This document shows, one piece after another, positions 1 through 6,518 of a DNA stretch of 9,058 bases (position 1 is the stretch's first letter; each line of letters starts with the position of its first letter). The notes below the pieces were generated by a model. The model saw only the letters and a list, made by a program, of their open reading frames with translations. It was not told where the DNA came from and did no database searches. Where the stretch lies: positions 1 through 9,058 of the forward strand of contig JAIRQG010000077.1 in the NCBI GenBank assembly GCA_031256615.1, given 5' to 3'. A program made the position numbers and the translations under genes. The DNA is from Candidatus Methanoplasma sp. Its GTDB lineage: Archaea > Thermoplasmatota > Thermoplasmata > Methanomassiliicoccales > Methanomethylophilaceae.

Positions 1-252
1 AAAACCCCAAGCAAATCAAAAGAAGCAACGATAAAAGTGGCCGTCATCAACGGAGATATCCACCAGATCGCCATCCATGTAGCTGACAAACTAGGCATCT
101 TTGAAGAGTACGGACTGAGCGTCAATCTGATAAAAGCACAGAACGGACCGGGGGTTGCATTAGCTATACAGAACGGTGACGCATCGTTCGGATTGTTGGG
201 AGCACCGCCCCTTACAATAACAGTTATAAACGGAGAACTTCTCAAGGCGTAA
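1..252 (+). CDS. ABC transporter substrate-binding protein, NitT/TauT (NMT1/SsuA-like) type, C-terminal end only
   Basis: The frame is open from the left edge to TAA at 250-252, giving 83 residues; the true start lies outside the window. The segment contains IKVAVINGDIHQIAIHVADK, followed by a GIFEEYGL stretch, a GPGVALAIQNGDASFG stretch and LGAPPLTITVINGELLKA. In NitT/TauT/SsuA-type extracytoplasmic binding proteins this pattern (first beta strand, helix, 'F..yGL.v', 'G..dfg..g.pp') normally lies at the N-terminus of the mature domain, not the C-terminus. The protein therefore either carries a second, partial copy of the lobe, is permuted, or is truncated; the part outside the window decides which. 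It ends 1 nt before the GTG start of the permease, so it is the first visible gene of the importer operon. The ligand cannot be read from the sequence. Family assignment is fairly secure; architecture is unresolved. Confidence 0.75.
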   Translation, partial: KTPSKSKEATIKVAVINGDIHQIAIHVADKLGIFEEYGLSVNLIKAQNGPGVALAIQNGDASFGLLGAPPLTITVINGELLKA

Positions 253-253
253 T

Positions 254-1081
254 GTGGTGAGTTGGACGTTAAACATAAAATACGACGAGAATAACAGATA
301 TCACCGTTTCTTAAGAACCGTTGTGATAACTGTTATCTCGTTGACCATTTTCATCATGGTATGGTGGATGATATCGGTCATCGCCGATATCCCCGCCATA
401 CCAACTCCTCTGAAGACATGGAACGCGCTGGTCGATCTGTATTTGCATGGGGACATGGTGACCTCGATCTCCCTCGGCCAGTATATTTTTTCCAGCCTCT
501 CTTCTTTCCTGAAAGGGGTTCTTCTGGCGTTTGTGATATCGGTGCCATTGGGCCTTGTTCTGGGTTACTCCAAATTCATGAGGGATTTCTCAAACCCCGT
601 GATAGAACTGCTCAGACCGATAGCGCCGATAGCGTGGGCGCCGATATTCGTGCTCGCGCTCGGATCCTCGCTCGGAGCGATCATGGTGGTGTTCATCGGT
701 GTTTTCTTCCCCCTGCTTACAAATGTAATCTTCGGAGTAAGAAAGATCGACCCGAACTGGATCGATGCGGCAAAAACACTTGGCGCGTCACAGATGAAGA
801 TATTCTATAAGGTAATGATCCCCGCTGCAACCCCGTATATAATGAACGGCGTCAAGGTCGGATTGGGGATCGGATGGATGTGCATCGTGGCCGCTGAGCT
901 GTACAGGTTCGACGGCGCGCTGCCGGGGATAGGATTCTATTTGGCCCAGCAGGCGCAGAACTTCAACTGGCCGTCCGCATATGCCGGACTGGTGGTGATA
1001 GGGATACTCGGGCTGCTGACCATAGGCGTTGCAGACTACATCCATAGGATATTATCTAAGAGAATGGGGATGGATGTATGA
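254..1081 (+). CDS. ABC transporter permease, SsuC/TauC/NrtB-like
   Basis: This 275-residue integral membrane protein is the transmembrane channel of a NitT/TauT-type importer in the cytoplasmic membrane. Hydrophobic segments lie near residues 21-42, 80-105, 120-160, 195-215 and 240-260, matching the roughly six-helix BPD_transp_1 fold. The cytoplasmic coupling (EAA) loop is clear from about residue 169: DAAKTLGASQ, then KVMIPAATPYIMNGVKVGLG, with the conserved Gly. Length is normal for SsuC/TauC. The start is GTG at 254 (a second GTG follows at 257), 1 nt after the TAA of the binding-protein gene; an ATG at 252-254 is out of frame. The stop overlaps the ATPase start as ATGA (1078-1081), so permease and ATPase are probably translationally coupled. 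Family members carry sulfonates, taurine, nitrate, pyrimidine precursors and others; the substrate here is unknown. Confidence 0.9.
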   Translation: MVSWTLNIKYDENNRYHRFLRTVVITVISLTIFIMVWWMISVIADIPAIPTPLKTWNALVDLYLHGDMVTSISLGQYIFSSLSSFLKGVLLAFVISVPLGLVLGYSKFMRDFSNPVIELLRPIAPIAWAPIFVLALGSSLGAIMVVFIGVFFPLLTNVIFGVRKIDPNWIDAAKTLGASQMKIFYKVMIPAATPYIMNGVKVGLGIGWMCIVAAELYRFDGALPGIGFYLAQQAQNFNWPSAYAGLVVIGILGLLTIGVADYIHRILSKRMGMDV

Positions 1082-1896
1082 CCGAAGAGCGATCGGAAGA
1101 ATACACCAGGACAGGGCCGTCGATCTCATGCACGGACACCCACATCTGCGTCAACAATCTTACGAAAATATTCAAAAAGGACAAATCCGAAACGGTTGTC
1201 CTAAAGGATTTCTCCCTCGACATCAGGAAGGGGGAGCTCATAACGATCGTCGGACCCTCCGGATGCGGCAAGACCACGATCCTCAGGCTGATCGCGGGCC
1301 TTATCGAGCCGACATCGGGTGCAGTGCTGATAAACGGGAAGCCGTGCACAGCTCCGGGGGCGGACAGAGGGATGGTGTTCCAGGACTTTGCATTGTTCCC
1401 CTGGAGATCCGTAAGGAAGAATGTGGAATTCGGTCTTGAGATAGCAGGCATTCCCAAAGAGGAACGCCGCGAAAGAGCTGAGAGATACATTATCCGTGCC
1501 GGACTGGAGAAATTCATTGATTCACGTGTTCATGAACTGTCCGGTGGCATGAAACAGCGCGTAGGCATCGCCAGAGCGCTGGTCGGGCATCCGGACGTGA
1601 TATTGATGGATGAGCCCTTCGGCTCACTGGATGCTCAGACAAGGAATATCATGCAGACGCAGCTCCTGAAGATATTGGATAAGACAGATCAGACAATAGT
1701 CTTCATCACGCATTCCGTGGATGAAGCTGTGTTCCTTTCAGACAGGATAGTGGTGCTTACGAAACGCCCCGCAAGCATCAAAGAGATCATCGATATACCT
1801 TGGCCGCGTCCGAGGGACCGCGCGGATCCGGGCTTCACCGCTCTCCGCAAAAAGATACTGGCTGAGCTGGAAGAAGAGAACGTGATGGAAAATTAA
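1078..1896 (+). CDS. ABC transporter ATP-binding protein, SsuB/TauB/NrtD-like
   Basis: This 272-residue nucleotide-binding subunit energises the importer on the cytoplasmic face. All ATPase motifs are intact: Walker A GPSGCGKT at residues 59-66, Q-loop Q102 in the FQDFALFPW context typical of the SsuB/TauB group, signature LSGGM at 154-158 followed by KQRVGIARAL, Walker B VILMDE at 174-179, D-loop SLD at 183-185 and switch His212 in ITHSVDEA. The first ~20 residues form a short polar N-terminal extension before the core domain (THICVNNLTKIF). ATG at 1078 overlaps the permease stop by 4 nt, with a purine-rich GGGGATGG stretch just upstream acting as ribosome binding site. The gene closes the operon; a hairpin with T-run follows within 10 nt. 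The family is certain; the transported compound is not. A sulfonate such as coenzyme M is one possibility for a methanogen, offered only as inference. Confidence 0.92.
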   Translation: MTEERSEEYTRTGPSISCTDTHICVNNLTKIFKKDKSETVVLKDFSLDIRKGELITIVGPSGCGKTTILRLIAGLIEPTSGAVLINGKPCTAPGADRGMVFQDFALFPWRSVRKNVEFGLEIAGIPKEERRERAERYIIRAGLEKFIDSRVHELSGGMKQRVGIARALVGHPDVILMDEPFGSLDAQTRNIMQTQLLKILDKTDQTIVFITHSVDEAVFLSDRIVVLTKRPASIKEIIDIPWPRPRDRADPGFTALRKKILAELEEENVMEN

Positions 1897-1902
1897 AGAT
1901 AT

Positions 1903-1928
1903 AGGGGGGTGTTCCCCCTGGTTTTTTC
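1903..1928 (+). terminator. Hairpin plus T-run terminating the ABC transporter operon
   Basis: AGGGGG (1903-1908) can pair with CCCCCT (1914-1919) around a GTGTT loop. A run of six T follows at 1922-1927. It lies 6 nt after the ATPase stop and immediately before the end of the convergent ramA-like gene, where a terminator is expected. On the - strand the same hairpin is followed by TATATCTTT, a weaker T-tract, so it may work in both directions. The hairpin is seen directly; termination is inferred. Confidence 0.65.
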
Positions 1929-1929
1929 T

Positions 1930-3543
1930 TCAGACAAGCCTCAGAGTGTCGTACTTGTACACTTTCTCTGGGCATGAGAACTGGCATCTGTAGCAAGCGG
2001 TTCCCAGGCAGTTCTTTGTCTTCACAACGATCTGCTTATCGTCCATAACGGTAAGGGCCTTTTCGGGGCACTCCCTCTCGCACTTCTTACATCCGGTGCA
2101 TCCCTGCATGTAGCCTTTCAGCTCGGTGCCGATATCATGGATTATGCGGAGGCCGCCTGCGCCGAGGTCGGGTATGTCACGGGCAACAACGCGGAACACT
2201 TCCGGCGTCCCGCTGGCCTCCGGCAGAGGCTGGATGTCGAACATCTCGTTGTATGCGTTGTACATCTCCATGGTCATTCCCTCATCCCAGTAGGCAAGCT
2301 CCTGTATGTAGATCTGCTCAAAGGTGGAATCCGATGCGAACATCACATGGTTCGCCCTGATGCTGTCAGCTATTGTCTGCAGTTCATCAAGAAGCTCGGG
2401 GTTCCTCAGGATGTCTGTCGCCATTGCAAGCGACGTGTTGCCGTACTGGTAGATCTTAGAGCACGACGGAGGCAGAAGGCCCACTTCTCTGGCCTTGACC
2501 GCGTCCACATACGTTCCGGATGCGCCGGCCATGTACATTATCTGAAGGTCTTCGAATTTTATTCCTGCTTTTTCGACGAGTGTGAAGTGACCCGCTCTCA
2601 TGGCGCCGATGGCCTTGCAGGCCTCGGATATGTCATGCGTATCAATGTACACACCGTCCTGGAATGTCATTCTCCCGTTGTCGGTGTTGAGTTTTCCTTT
2701 CTTCCAAAGCCCGCTTCCCATCGCCGCGGCGACCGCGGCGACAACACCGGTCCCGGTGATACCCTTTGCCTTGCCGTGCATGGGGCCTTCCTCGGTGACC
2801 CTGTCGAGACCGAAGTCGACCTTGTCCCCGGGCTGCGGCATCATGCTCTCATCGAGCACCATACAGCGCCACTGGAAATCGTATTCCAGGTCGCTGATCG
2901 CTCCGGGGCCGGCAAGCATACCGAATTTTATTGATTGACCCTCCATTGCGGGTCCGGCTGCGGCCGAACCTGTGAAGATGTCATCGCCGACCTTCAGCGC
3001 CATCTCCGCATTCGTTCCGTAGTCTGTGACCATACAGTTCTCTTTCTGGTCAAGGAAGCCGCTTTTGTACATCATTGCAAGAGCGTCCGCGCCTATCTCG
3101 TGCCTGATAGACGGCGGGACGAGAAGTTCGCAGCCGTCGGGGACGTCAAGACCTACATCCACCGCGGAGAAGACCCCTGCGTTCCTGTCAAGGATCTTTA
3201 TGCCTCTTGACTTGTGGGCATTCTCTCCCGCAAAGGCAAGGTCATCCACAGGCAACCCTTGGAACAGCGAAAGCTGTATAGGGTTTCCGCAGATCGATAC
3301 TCTTTCTACTTTTTTCAGATCCACATCGAGGGTCCTAATGACCTTATTGACAGTATCTATGACGATATTGTGTGCAATGTCCGTTCCCACATTTATGCAA
3401 AATGTCAGGTGGTCCATTATGTTGGCACCCGGTAACGGGTGGCAGTCGGTTACAGACGTAGAAAGTATCTTTCCATCGGAAAGGTCTACACTGTGCGCTC
3501 TTGTTCCGCTGGTACCCATATCCAGCGATATTCCGTATCTCAT
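1930..3543 (-). CDS. ramA: Corrinoid-protein reductive activase, RamA-like (C-terminal 2x[4Fe-4S])
   Basis: RamA-type proteins use ATP to drive reduction of inactive Co(II) corrinoid proteins to the methyl-accepting Co(I) state in methylotrophic methanogenesis. The 537-residue length matches Methanosarcina RamA (about 540). The N-terminus GISLDMGTSGTRAHSVD is the phosphate-1 loop of an ASKHA-type (actin/Hsp70-like) ATPase; further family-like blocks are VTDYGTNAEM and the Gly-rich YMAGASGTYVD. The C-terminus holds two ferredoxin clusters: Cys482, 485, 488, 492 (CxxCxxCxxxCP) and Cys512, 517, 520, 524 (Cx4CxxCxxxCP). The start ATG (3541-3543) overlaps the stop of the His-rich gene as ATGA, so it is third in a leftward operon. 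In Methanosarcina barkeri RamA serves methylamine corrinoid proteins. Here the nearest corrinoid protein gene is mtaC, so MtaC is a plausible partner, but a paralogue for another substrate is equally possible. Family confidence is high; partner specificity is low. Confidence 0.9.
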   Translation of the reverse strand: MRYGISLDMGTSGTRAHSVDLSDGKILSTSVTDCHPLPGANIMDHLTFCINVGTDIAHNIVIDTVNKVIRTLDVDLKKVERVSICGNPIQLSLFQGLPVDDLAFAGENAHKSRGIKILDRNAGVFSAVDVGLDVPDGCELLVPPSIRHEIGADALAMMYKSGFLDQKENCMVTDYGTNAEMALKVGDDIFTGSAAAGPAMEGQSIKFGMLAGPGAISDLEYDFQWRCMVLDESMMPQPGDKVDFGLDRVTEEGPMHGKAKGITGTGVVAAVAAAMGSGLWKKGKLNTDNGRMTFQDGVYIDTHDISEACKAIGAMRAGHFTLVEKAGIKFEDLQIMYMAGASGTYVDAVKAREVGLLPPSCSKIYQYGNTSLAMATDILRNPELLDELQTIADSIRANHVMFASDSTFEQIYIQELAYWDEGMTMEMYNAYNEMFDIQPLPEASGTPEVFRVVARDIPDLGAGGLRIIHDIGTELKGYMQGCTGCKKCERECPEKALTVMDDKQIVVKTKNCLGTACYRCQFSCPEKVYKYDTLRLV

Positions 3544-4217
3544 TTCCTACTCCTCCTTATTTTGTTCCAAAAAGACCCCTTTTCAGCCCTTTCAGACTCC
3601 TCCTTTCTGCGGTCGTCACACGCTTTGCAGTGACAGACCCCATCATCATGACCCTCCTCATGATCATGATGGTGGTGACCGTGATCGTGATGATCATGGT
3701 CGCAATCGCATTCGCCGTCATGATGTTCTTCATGATCGTGGTGATCATGATCGTGGTCATGGTGGTGATGTTTGTCCAAATGGTAATCTATGCCGCTGTC
3801 TTCCAGAGCATCTATCATTACATGTTCCAAGGCGTGAGCGTCCACTTCGATCACGGCGGACATGAAATTGAAATTCACTTTCTCCTGCGGAGGGAGCACA
3901 CCGTGCTGCTCAACGCCGTTCTCAATGTGCGTGAGGTTAAGCGTGATGCCCTTTCCTTCCGAGGTGTATATCGCTGCCTTTATGTGCCCGAGCAGCGAGC
4001 CGGACTCTTTCTCCACCCATTTGCCGGTGGTGAGCAACGCGTTGGAGAAACGGGCGGCAACGTCCGCATTATAGCCGTGTATGTGCCCCGTGAGGCCCAC
4101 AGCGACACCGCCTGCCTCCTCTATCGATGTTCTCTCCGTGTTGTTCTTTTTTTCTTCACAATCGTGGCAGTGGCAGTCTTCGTCGTGATGGGAATGTTCG
4201 TGGTTATGGTTGCTCAT
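3540..4217 (-). CDS. His/Asp/Cys-rich metal-binding protein, possible split CobW C-terminal partner
   Basis: This 225-residue cytoplasmic protein (no signal peptide, no membrane segment) has three parts. Residues 1-20 carry seven His and the motif CHCHDC (Cys15, 17, 20). Residues ~30-145 form an ordinary-looking folded domain with GLTGHIHGYN, a KWVEKESGSLLGHIKAAIYT block and DAHALEHVMIDAL. Residues 146-200 are extremely acidic and His-rich (about 23 His), with CDC at 170-172 and CHCKAC at 195-200. A basic tail ends the protein. I do not recognise the middle domain with confidence; its KESGSLLGHIKAAIYT block vaguely resembles the 'LLRvKGi' region of CobW C-terminal domains, which is inference. 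The tails must bind several Ni, Co or Zn ions or buffer metal. It overlaps the GTPase stop and the ramA start by ATGA at both ends, so it is probably made stoichiometrically with them. Function is otherwise unknown. Confidence 0.85.
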   Translation of the reverse strand: MSNHNHEHSHHDEDCHCHDCEEKKNNTERTSIEEAGGVAVGLTGHIHGYNADVAARFSNALLTTGKWVEKESGSLLGHIKAAIYTSEGKGITLNLTHIENGVEQHGVLPPQEKVNFNFMSAVIEVDAHALEHVMIDALEDSGIDYHLDKHHHHDHDHDHHDHEEHHDGECDCDHDHHDHGHHHHDHEEGHDDGVCHCKACDDRRKEESERAEKGSFWNKIRRSRK

Positions 4218-4822
4218 TGCATCATCTCGTAGACCTTATCCAGGTTCTCTCCCGTCTTGGTGGACACGGGGATCATCGGTTTATCCGGGTACTTTTCTTT
4301 CAGCCATTTTATGGTTGCTTCCATCTTCTCGGGCGTGGCAAGATCGCTCTTGTTTATCAAAATGAAATCTGACGCGAACATCTGCCGTTTGAAGAACTCC
4401 TCCTGCCTTTTGATGAGATCGTCGAATCTTTGTATATCCGCTATCCCGATGATGTACATCTCCTCGGGATCGATCATTGAGATCCTCACCAATTCTTTGA
4501 CCTTATGGGGAAGCGCGAGACCGGTCGGTTCTATTATGATGATATCGGGATCGATATCTTTTTTTATGTTCTTGAGAGCGGACTGCAGAGTTCCTGAAAG
4601 AGAACAGCATATGCAGCCGTCAGGGAGCTCTATCGCATCGTAACCTTCCGCCTTCAGAGTGGCACCGTCGACACCGATCTCTCCCGATTCGTTCACTAGG
4701 ATGGCTACTTTTACGCCCCTTTTGCTGTACATGGAAGCAAGTTTCATCAAAAGCGTTGTCTTCCCGCTGCCGAGGAATCCGCCGATAATATAAACATACA
4801 TACAAAGCAAGTAATCGTGCAT
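4214..4822 (-). CDS. CobW/HypB/UreG-type G3E GTPase, short single-domain form
   Basis: G3E GTPases deliver metal ions or help load metal cofactors using GTP hydrolysis. In the 202-residue reading, the P-loop GGFLGSGKT is at residues 14-22, the CobW/ZNG1/YjiA metal motif CxCC (Cys70, 72, 73 in DGCICCSLSG) follows, Walker B IIIIEPTGLA is at 94-103 and the guanine-specificity NKSD at 157-160. It ends right after the GTPase core, whereas classical CobW proteins run to 300-plus residues with a separate C-terminal domain. Two starts compete: ATG 4820-4822 and ATG 4799-4801. The second gives MYVYIIGG, the usual spacing to the P-loop, and fits a leaderless transcript from the box A near 4826-4837; neither has a Shine-Dalgarno sequence. 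First gene of the leftward operon with the His-rich protein and ramA. The metal or corrinoid target is unknown. Confidence 0.88.
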   Translation of the reverse strand: MHDYLLCMYVYIIGGFLGSGKTTLLMKLASMYSKRGVKVAILVNESGEIGVDGATLKAEGYDAIELPDGCICCSLSGTLQSALKNIKKDIDPDIIIIEPTGLALPHKVKELVRISMIDPEEMYIIGIADIQRFDDLIKRQEEFFKRQMFASDFILINKSDLATPEKMEATIKWLKEKYPDKPMIPVSTKTGENLDKVYEMMQ

Positions 4823-4825
4823 GAT

Positions 4826-4837
4826 GATATATTATTT
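4826..4837 (-). promoter_or_regulatory. Possible box A (TATA) for the leftward GTPase/His-rich/ramA operon
   Basis: Read on the - strand the stretch is AAAATAATATAT, a TATA-like element. A start site about 25-30 nt downstream would fall near 4801-4806, at or next to the second candidate ATG of the GTPase. This would make the transcript leaderless and explains the missing ribosome binding site. The element is seen; the promoter role is inferred. Confidence 0.4.
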
Positions 4838-4898
4838 TTCAGTCGGTATCGTTTTTGATTCGTTCCGAAGCCTTCGCGGTTTGCCGATGTCCTGCACT

Positions 4899-4909
4899 AT
4901 TAAAATATG
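4899..4909 (+). promoter_or_regulatory. Possible box A (TATA) for the cbiA/cfbB gene
   Basis: TATTAAAATAT lies about 25 nt upstream of the ATG at 4930, the normal archaeal box A to start-site distance. Transcription would begin at or near the A of the start codon, giving a leaderless mRNA. A GGAG at 4914-4917 is 12 nt from the ATG, farther than usual for a Shine-Dalgarno sequence. The motif is visible; its use is inferred. Confidence 0.45.
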
Positions 4910-4929
4910 AATTGGAGCATATATCCATT

Positions 4930-6288
4930 ATGCCTTGCGACATCCCGAGGATCGTCATAGCGGCCACACACAGCGGGGCCGGAAAATCCACTATAACCAT
5001 GGGGCTGCTGATGGCCCTTAAGAAAAGAGGTTTGAACCCCCAGTCCTTCAAGACCGGCCCAGATTATCTTGACCCGATGCACCACACGATGGTCATAGGG
5101 AAGGAGTGCAGGAATCTGGATACCTGGATGTTCGGGAACGAGGCAGAGAGGCTTTTCGTGAACGGATCGGAGGGTTCGGGGATATCCGTTGTCGAAGGCG
5201 TAATGGGGCTGTACGACGGCATAGACGGCATTTCCGAGGAAGGCTCGACCGCCCATTTGTCAAAGATACTTAAGGCCCCGGTTATTCTTGTGGTGGACGC
5301 TAAGGCGACAGCAAGGAGTGCGGGCGCGGTAGCGCTGGGTTTCAAAGAATACGATAAAGGTGTGGACCTTGCAGGGGTCATCTTCAACAGGGTCGGAAGC
5401 CAGAATCACCTGAAGATACTGAACAGCTCTCTGAAGGGGATGCCTTCTCTCGGAGGAGTTCTCAGAAATGACTGCATGGTCCTGGAAAGCAGACATTTGG
5501 GCCTTGTTCCTGCCGAAGAAGATTATGACCGCGGAAGGTATGAGAAGATAAGAGAACACGTGGAAAGCTGCATTGACATAGATAAGCTGATTAAGATCGC
5601 TGGGTCTGCGCCTCCGATCTCAAGAGAATACAAGAAAAGCCCCTCCTGCAAAAGCAAAGTCCGGATCGGATTGGCGAGAGACAGGGCCTTTAATTTCTAT
5701 TATATTCACAATATAGAATCGCTTGCGGAGGCAGGTGCCGAGATCGTTCCCTTTTCTCCTTTGGATGATGAACTTCCGGATGTTGACGGTCTTTACTTCG
5801 GCGGAGGATACCCAGAGCTGTTTTCCAACAGGCTTGAGAAAAATACGAGAATGAGGGCGGCCGTCAAAAAGGCGTCGGACGACGGCGTACCCATTTATGC
5901 AGAATGCGGCGGGCTGATGTACCTATCCAAGCAAATGGATGATCTGGATGGCGAAAGACACGAGATGTGCGGTGTTTTCGGGTCGGAGTCAAAAATGAGT
6001 GATAATAACAGGGCGCTTGGGTATGTTGAGATGACCTCCAATACAGACAGCGTTCTGTGCGAAAAAGGATGGACGGTCAGAGGGCATGAGTTCCATTATT
6101 CGACAACCGCCCCTGCTGGGTCTGATAGGTACGCGTTCGATCTCAGCAAAGGGCGCGGCATAGAGGACGGCAAGGACGGAATGATGGTAAATAACACGAT
6201 CGCGGGATATACACACATCCATTTTGCATCAAACCCTAAACTTCCCACAAAATTCGTTGAAAGTTGTTATATATATTCGAAAAAATAA
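4930..6288 (+). CDS. Cobyrinate / Ni-sirohydrochlorin a,c-diamide synthase (CbiA/CfbB family)
   Basis: This 452-residue enzyme uses ATP and glutamine to amidate the a and c carboxylates of a tetrapyrrole: cobyrinic acid for B12 (CbiA) or Ni-sirohydrochlorin for coenzyme F430 (CfbB). The N-terminal dethiobiotin-synthetase-like domain has the deviant P-loop THSGAGKST at residues 13-21, then FKTGPDYLDPMHH and VEGVMGLYDG, all family hallmarks. The C-terminal class-I glutaminase domain has YFGGGYPE, the nucleophile Cys326 in YAECGGLMYLS, GHEFHYS with His386 and His389, and GYTHIHFAS with His429/His431. ATG 4930 is preferred over an upstream in-frame TTG at 4855: the extra 25 residues do not look like the family, while MPCDIPRIVIAA leads directly into the first strand. 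Methanogens have both paralogues and I cannot separate CbiA from CfbB by eye. It is divergent from the GTPase operon and upstream of mtaC. Confidence 0.88.
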   Translation: MPCDIPRIVIAATHSGAGKSTITMGLLMALKKRGLNPQSFKTGPDYLDPMHHTMVIGKECRNLDTWMFGNEAERLFVNGSEGSGISVVEGVMGLYDGIDGISEEGSTAHLSKILKAPVILVVDAKATARSAGAVALGFKEYDKGVDLAGVIFNRVGSQNHLKILNSSLKGMPSLGGVLRNDCMVLESRHLGLVPAEEDYDRGRYEKIREHVESCIDIDKLIKIAGSAPPISREYKKSPSCKSKVRIGLARDRAFNFYYIHNIESLAEAGAEIVPFSPLDDELPDVDGLYFGGGYPELFSNRLEKNTRMRAAVKKASDDGVPIYAECGGLMYLSKQMDDLDGERHEMCGVFGSESKMSDNNRALGYVEMTSNTDSVLCEKGWTVRGHEFHYSTTAPAGSDRYAFDLSKGRGIEDGKDGMMVNNTIAGYTHIHFASNPKLPTKFVESCYIYSKK

Positions 6289-6394
6289 TATGGAGAAAAG
6301 TTCGGAAAATCCTATATATTCAGTAAAAACGTGTGTAAAAAAGGATTTCACTTTCTTTTCGGGCAAAATATGTCCAGTTCGTTTTTTTGTCCAC

Positions 6395-6402
6395 TATATA
6401 AA
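6395..6402 (+). promoter_or_regulatory. Box A (TATA) of the mtaCB operon
   Basis: TATATAAA is the best match to an archaeal box A between the CbiA/CfbB gene and mtaC. The short repeat TGTCCA sits directly upstream. It predicts transcription starting near 6425. Other TATA-like stretches nearby (6313-6320 and 6417-6426) are alternatives. Confidence 0.6.
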
Positions 6403-6424
6403 GGCTCCCACGATACATATATAT

Positions 6425-6454
6425 ATGGATATAACATCCATCCTAGAGATGGAT
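6425..6454 (+). repeat. Three-part inverted repeat at the predicted mtaCB start (mutually exclusive hairpins)
   Basis: ATGGAT (6425-6430), ATCCAT (6436-6441) and ATGGAT (6449-6454) occur in a row. The middle element can pair with either neighbour. With the right-hand one the stem is 7 bp (ATCCATC/GATGGAT, loop CTAGA). As DNA it could be an operator near the transcription start; as RNA it could switch between two folds. The repeats are seen directly; function is inferred. Confidence 0.5.
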
Positions 6455-6484
6455 TATATAGAGTCCAGCTAATTATGTCAACTG

Positions 6485-6509
6485 GTGTGAGTCGTTGTTC
6501 GACTGACAC
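6485..6509 (+). promoter_or_regulatory. Leader hairpin just upstream of the mtaC Shine-Dalgarno
   Basis: GTGTGAGTCG (6485-6494) pairs with CGACTGACAC (6500-6509) around a TTGTT loop: a 10-bp stem with one G-G mismatch. It ends 3 nt before AGGAGG (6513-6518), which is 7 nt from the mtaC ATG. The position suggests control of ribosome access or mRNA stability. There is no T-run after it, so it does not look like a terminator. Confidence 0.55.
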
Positions 6510-6512
6510 GTA

Positions 6513-6518
6513 AGGAGG
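6513..6518 (+). promoter_or_regulatory. Strong Shine-Dalgarno of mtaC
   Basis: AGGAGG lies 7 nt before ATG 6526. It fixes the mtaC start and marks the gene as a leadered, strongly translated message, in contrast to the possibly leaderless genes on its left. Confidence 0.8.

Noticed and set aside
2137..2934. 265-codon open frame on the + strand
   Set aside because: Shadow of the RamA-like gene, which has two intact iron-sulfur motifs and family length on the - strand.
3640..3780. Repeated TGATCATGATC-like units resembling a short tandem repeat or CRISPR-like array
   Set aside because: These are codon-level repeats of His and Asp in the His-rich tail. There are no constant repeats with unique spacers.
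3501..4232. Open frame of 243 codons on the + strand, rich in Met, Val and Ile, looking like a membrane protein
   Set aside because: It is the antisense of the His/Asp-codon runs of the His-rich gene (CAT/GAT read backwards gives ATG/ATC). The - strand gene has coupled overlaps on both sides and recognisable metal motifs.
4855..4929. N-terminal extension of the CbiA/CfbB gene from an in-frame TTG
   Set aside because: The 25 extra residues are not family-like, and box A at 4899-4909 would lie inside the extension. ATG 4930 fits better.
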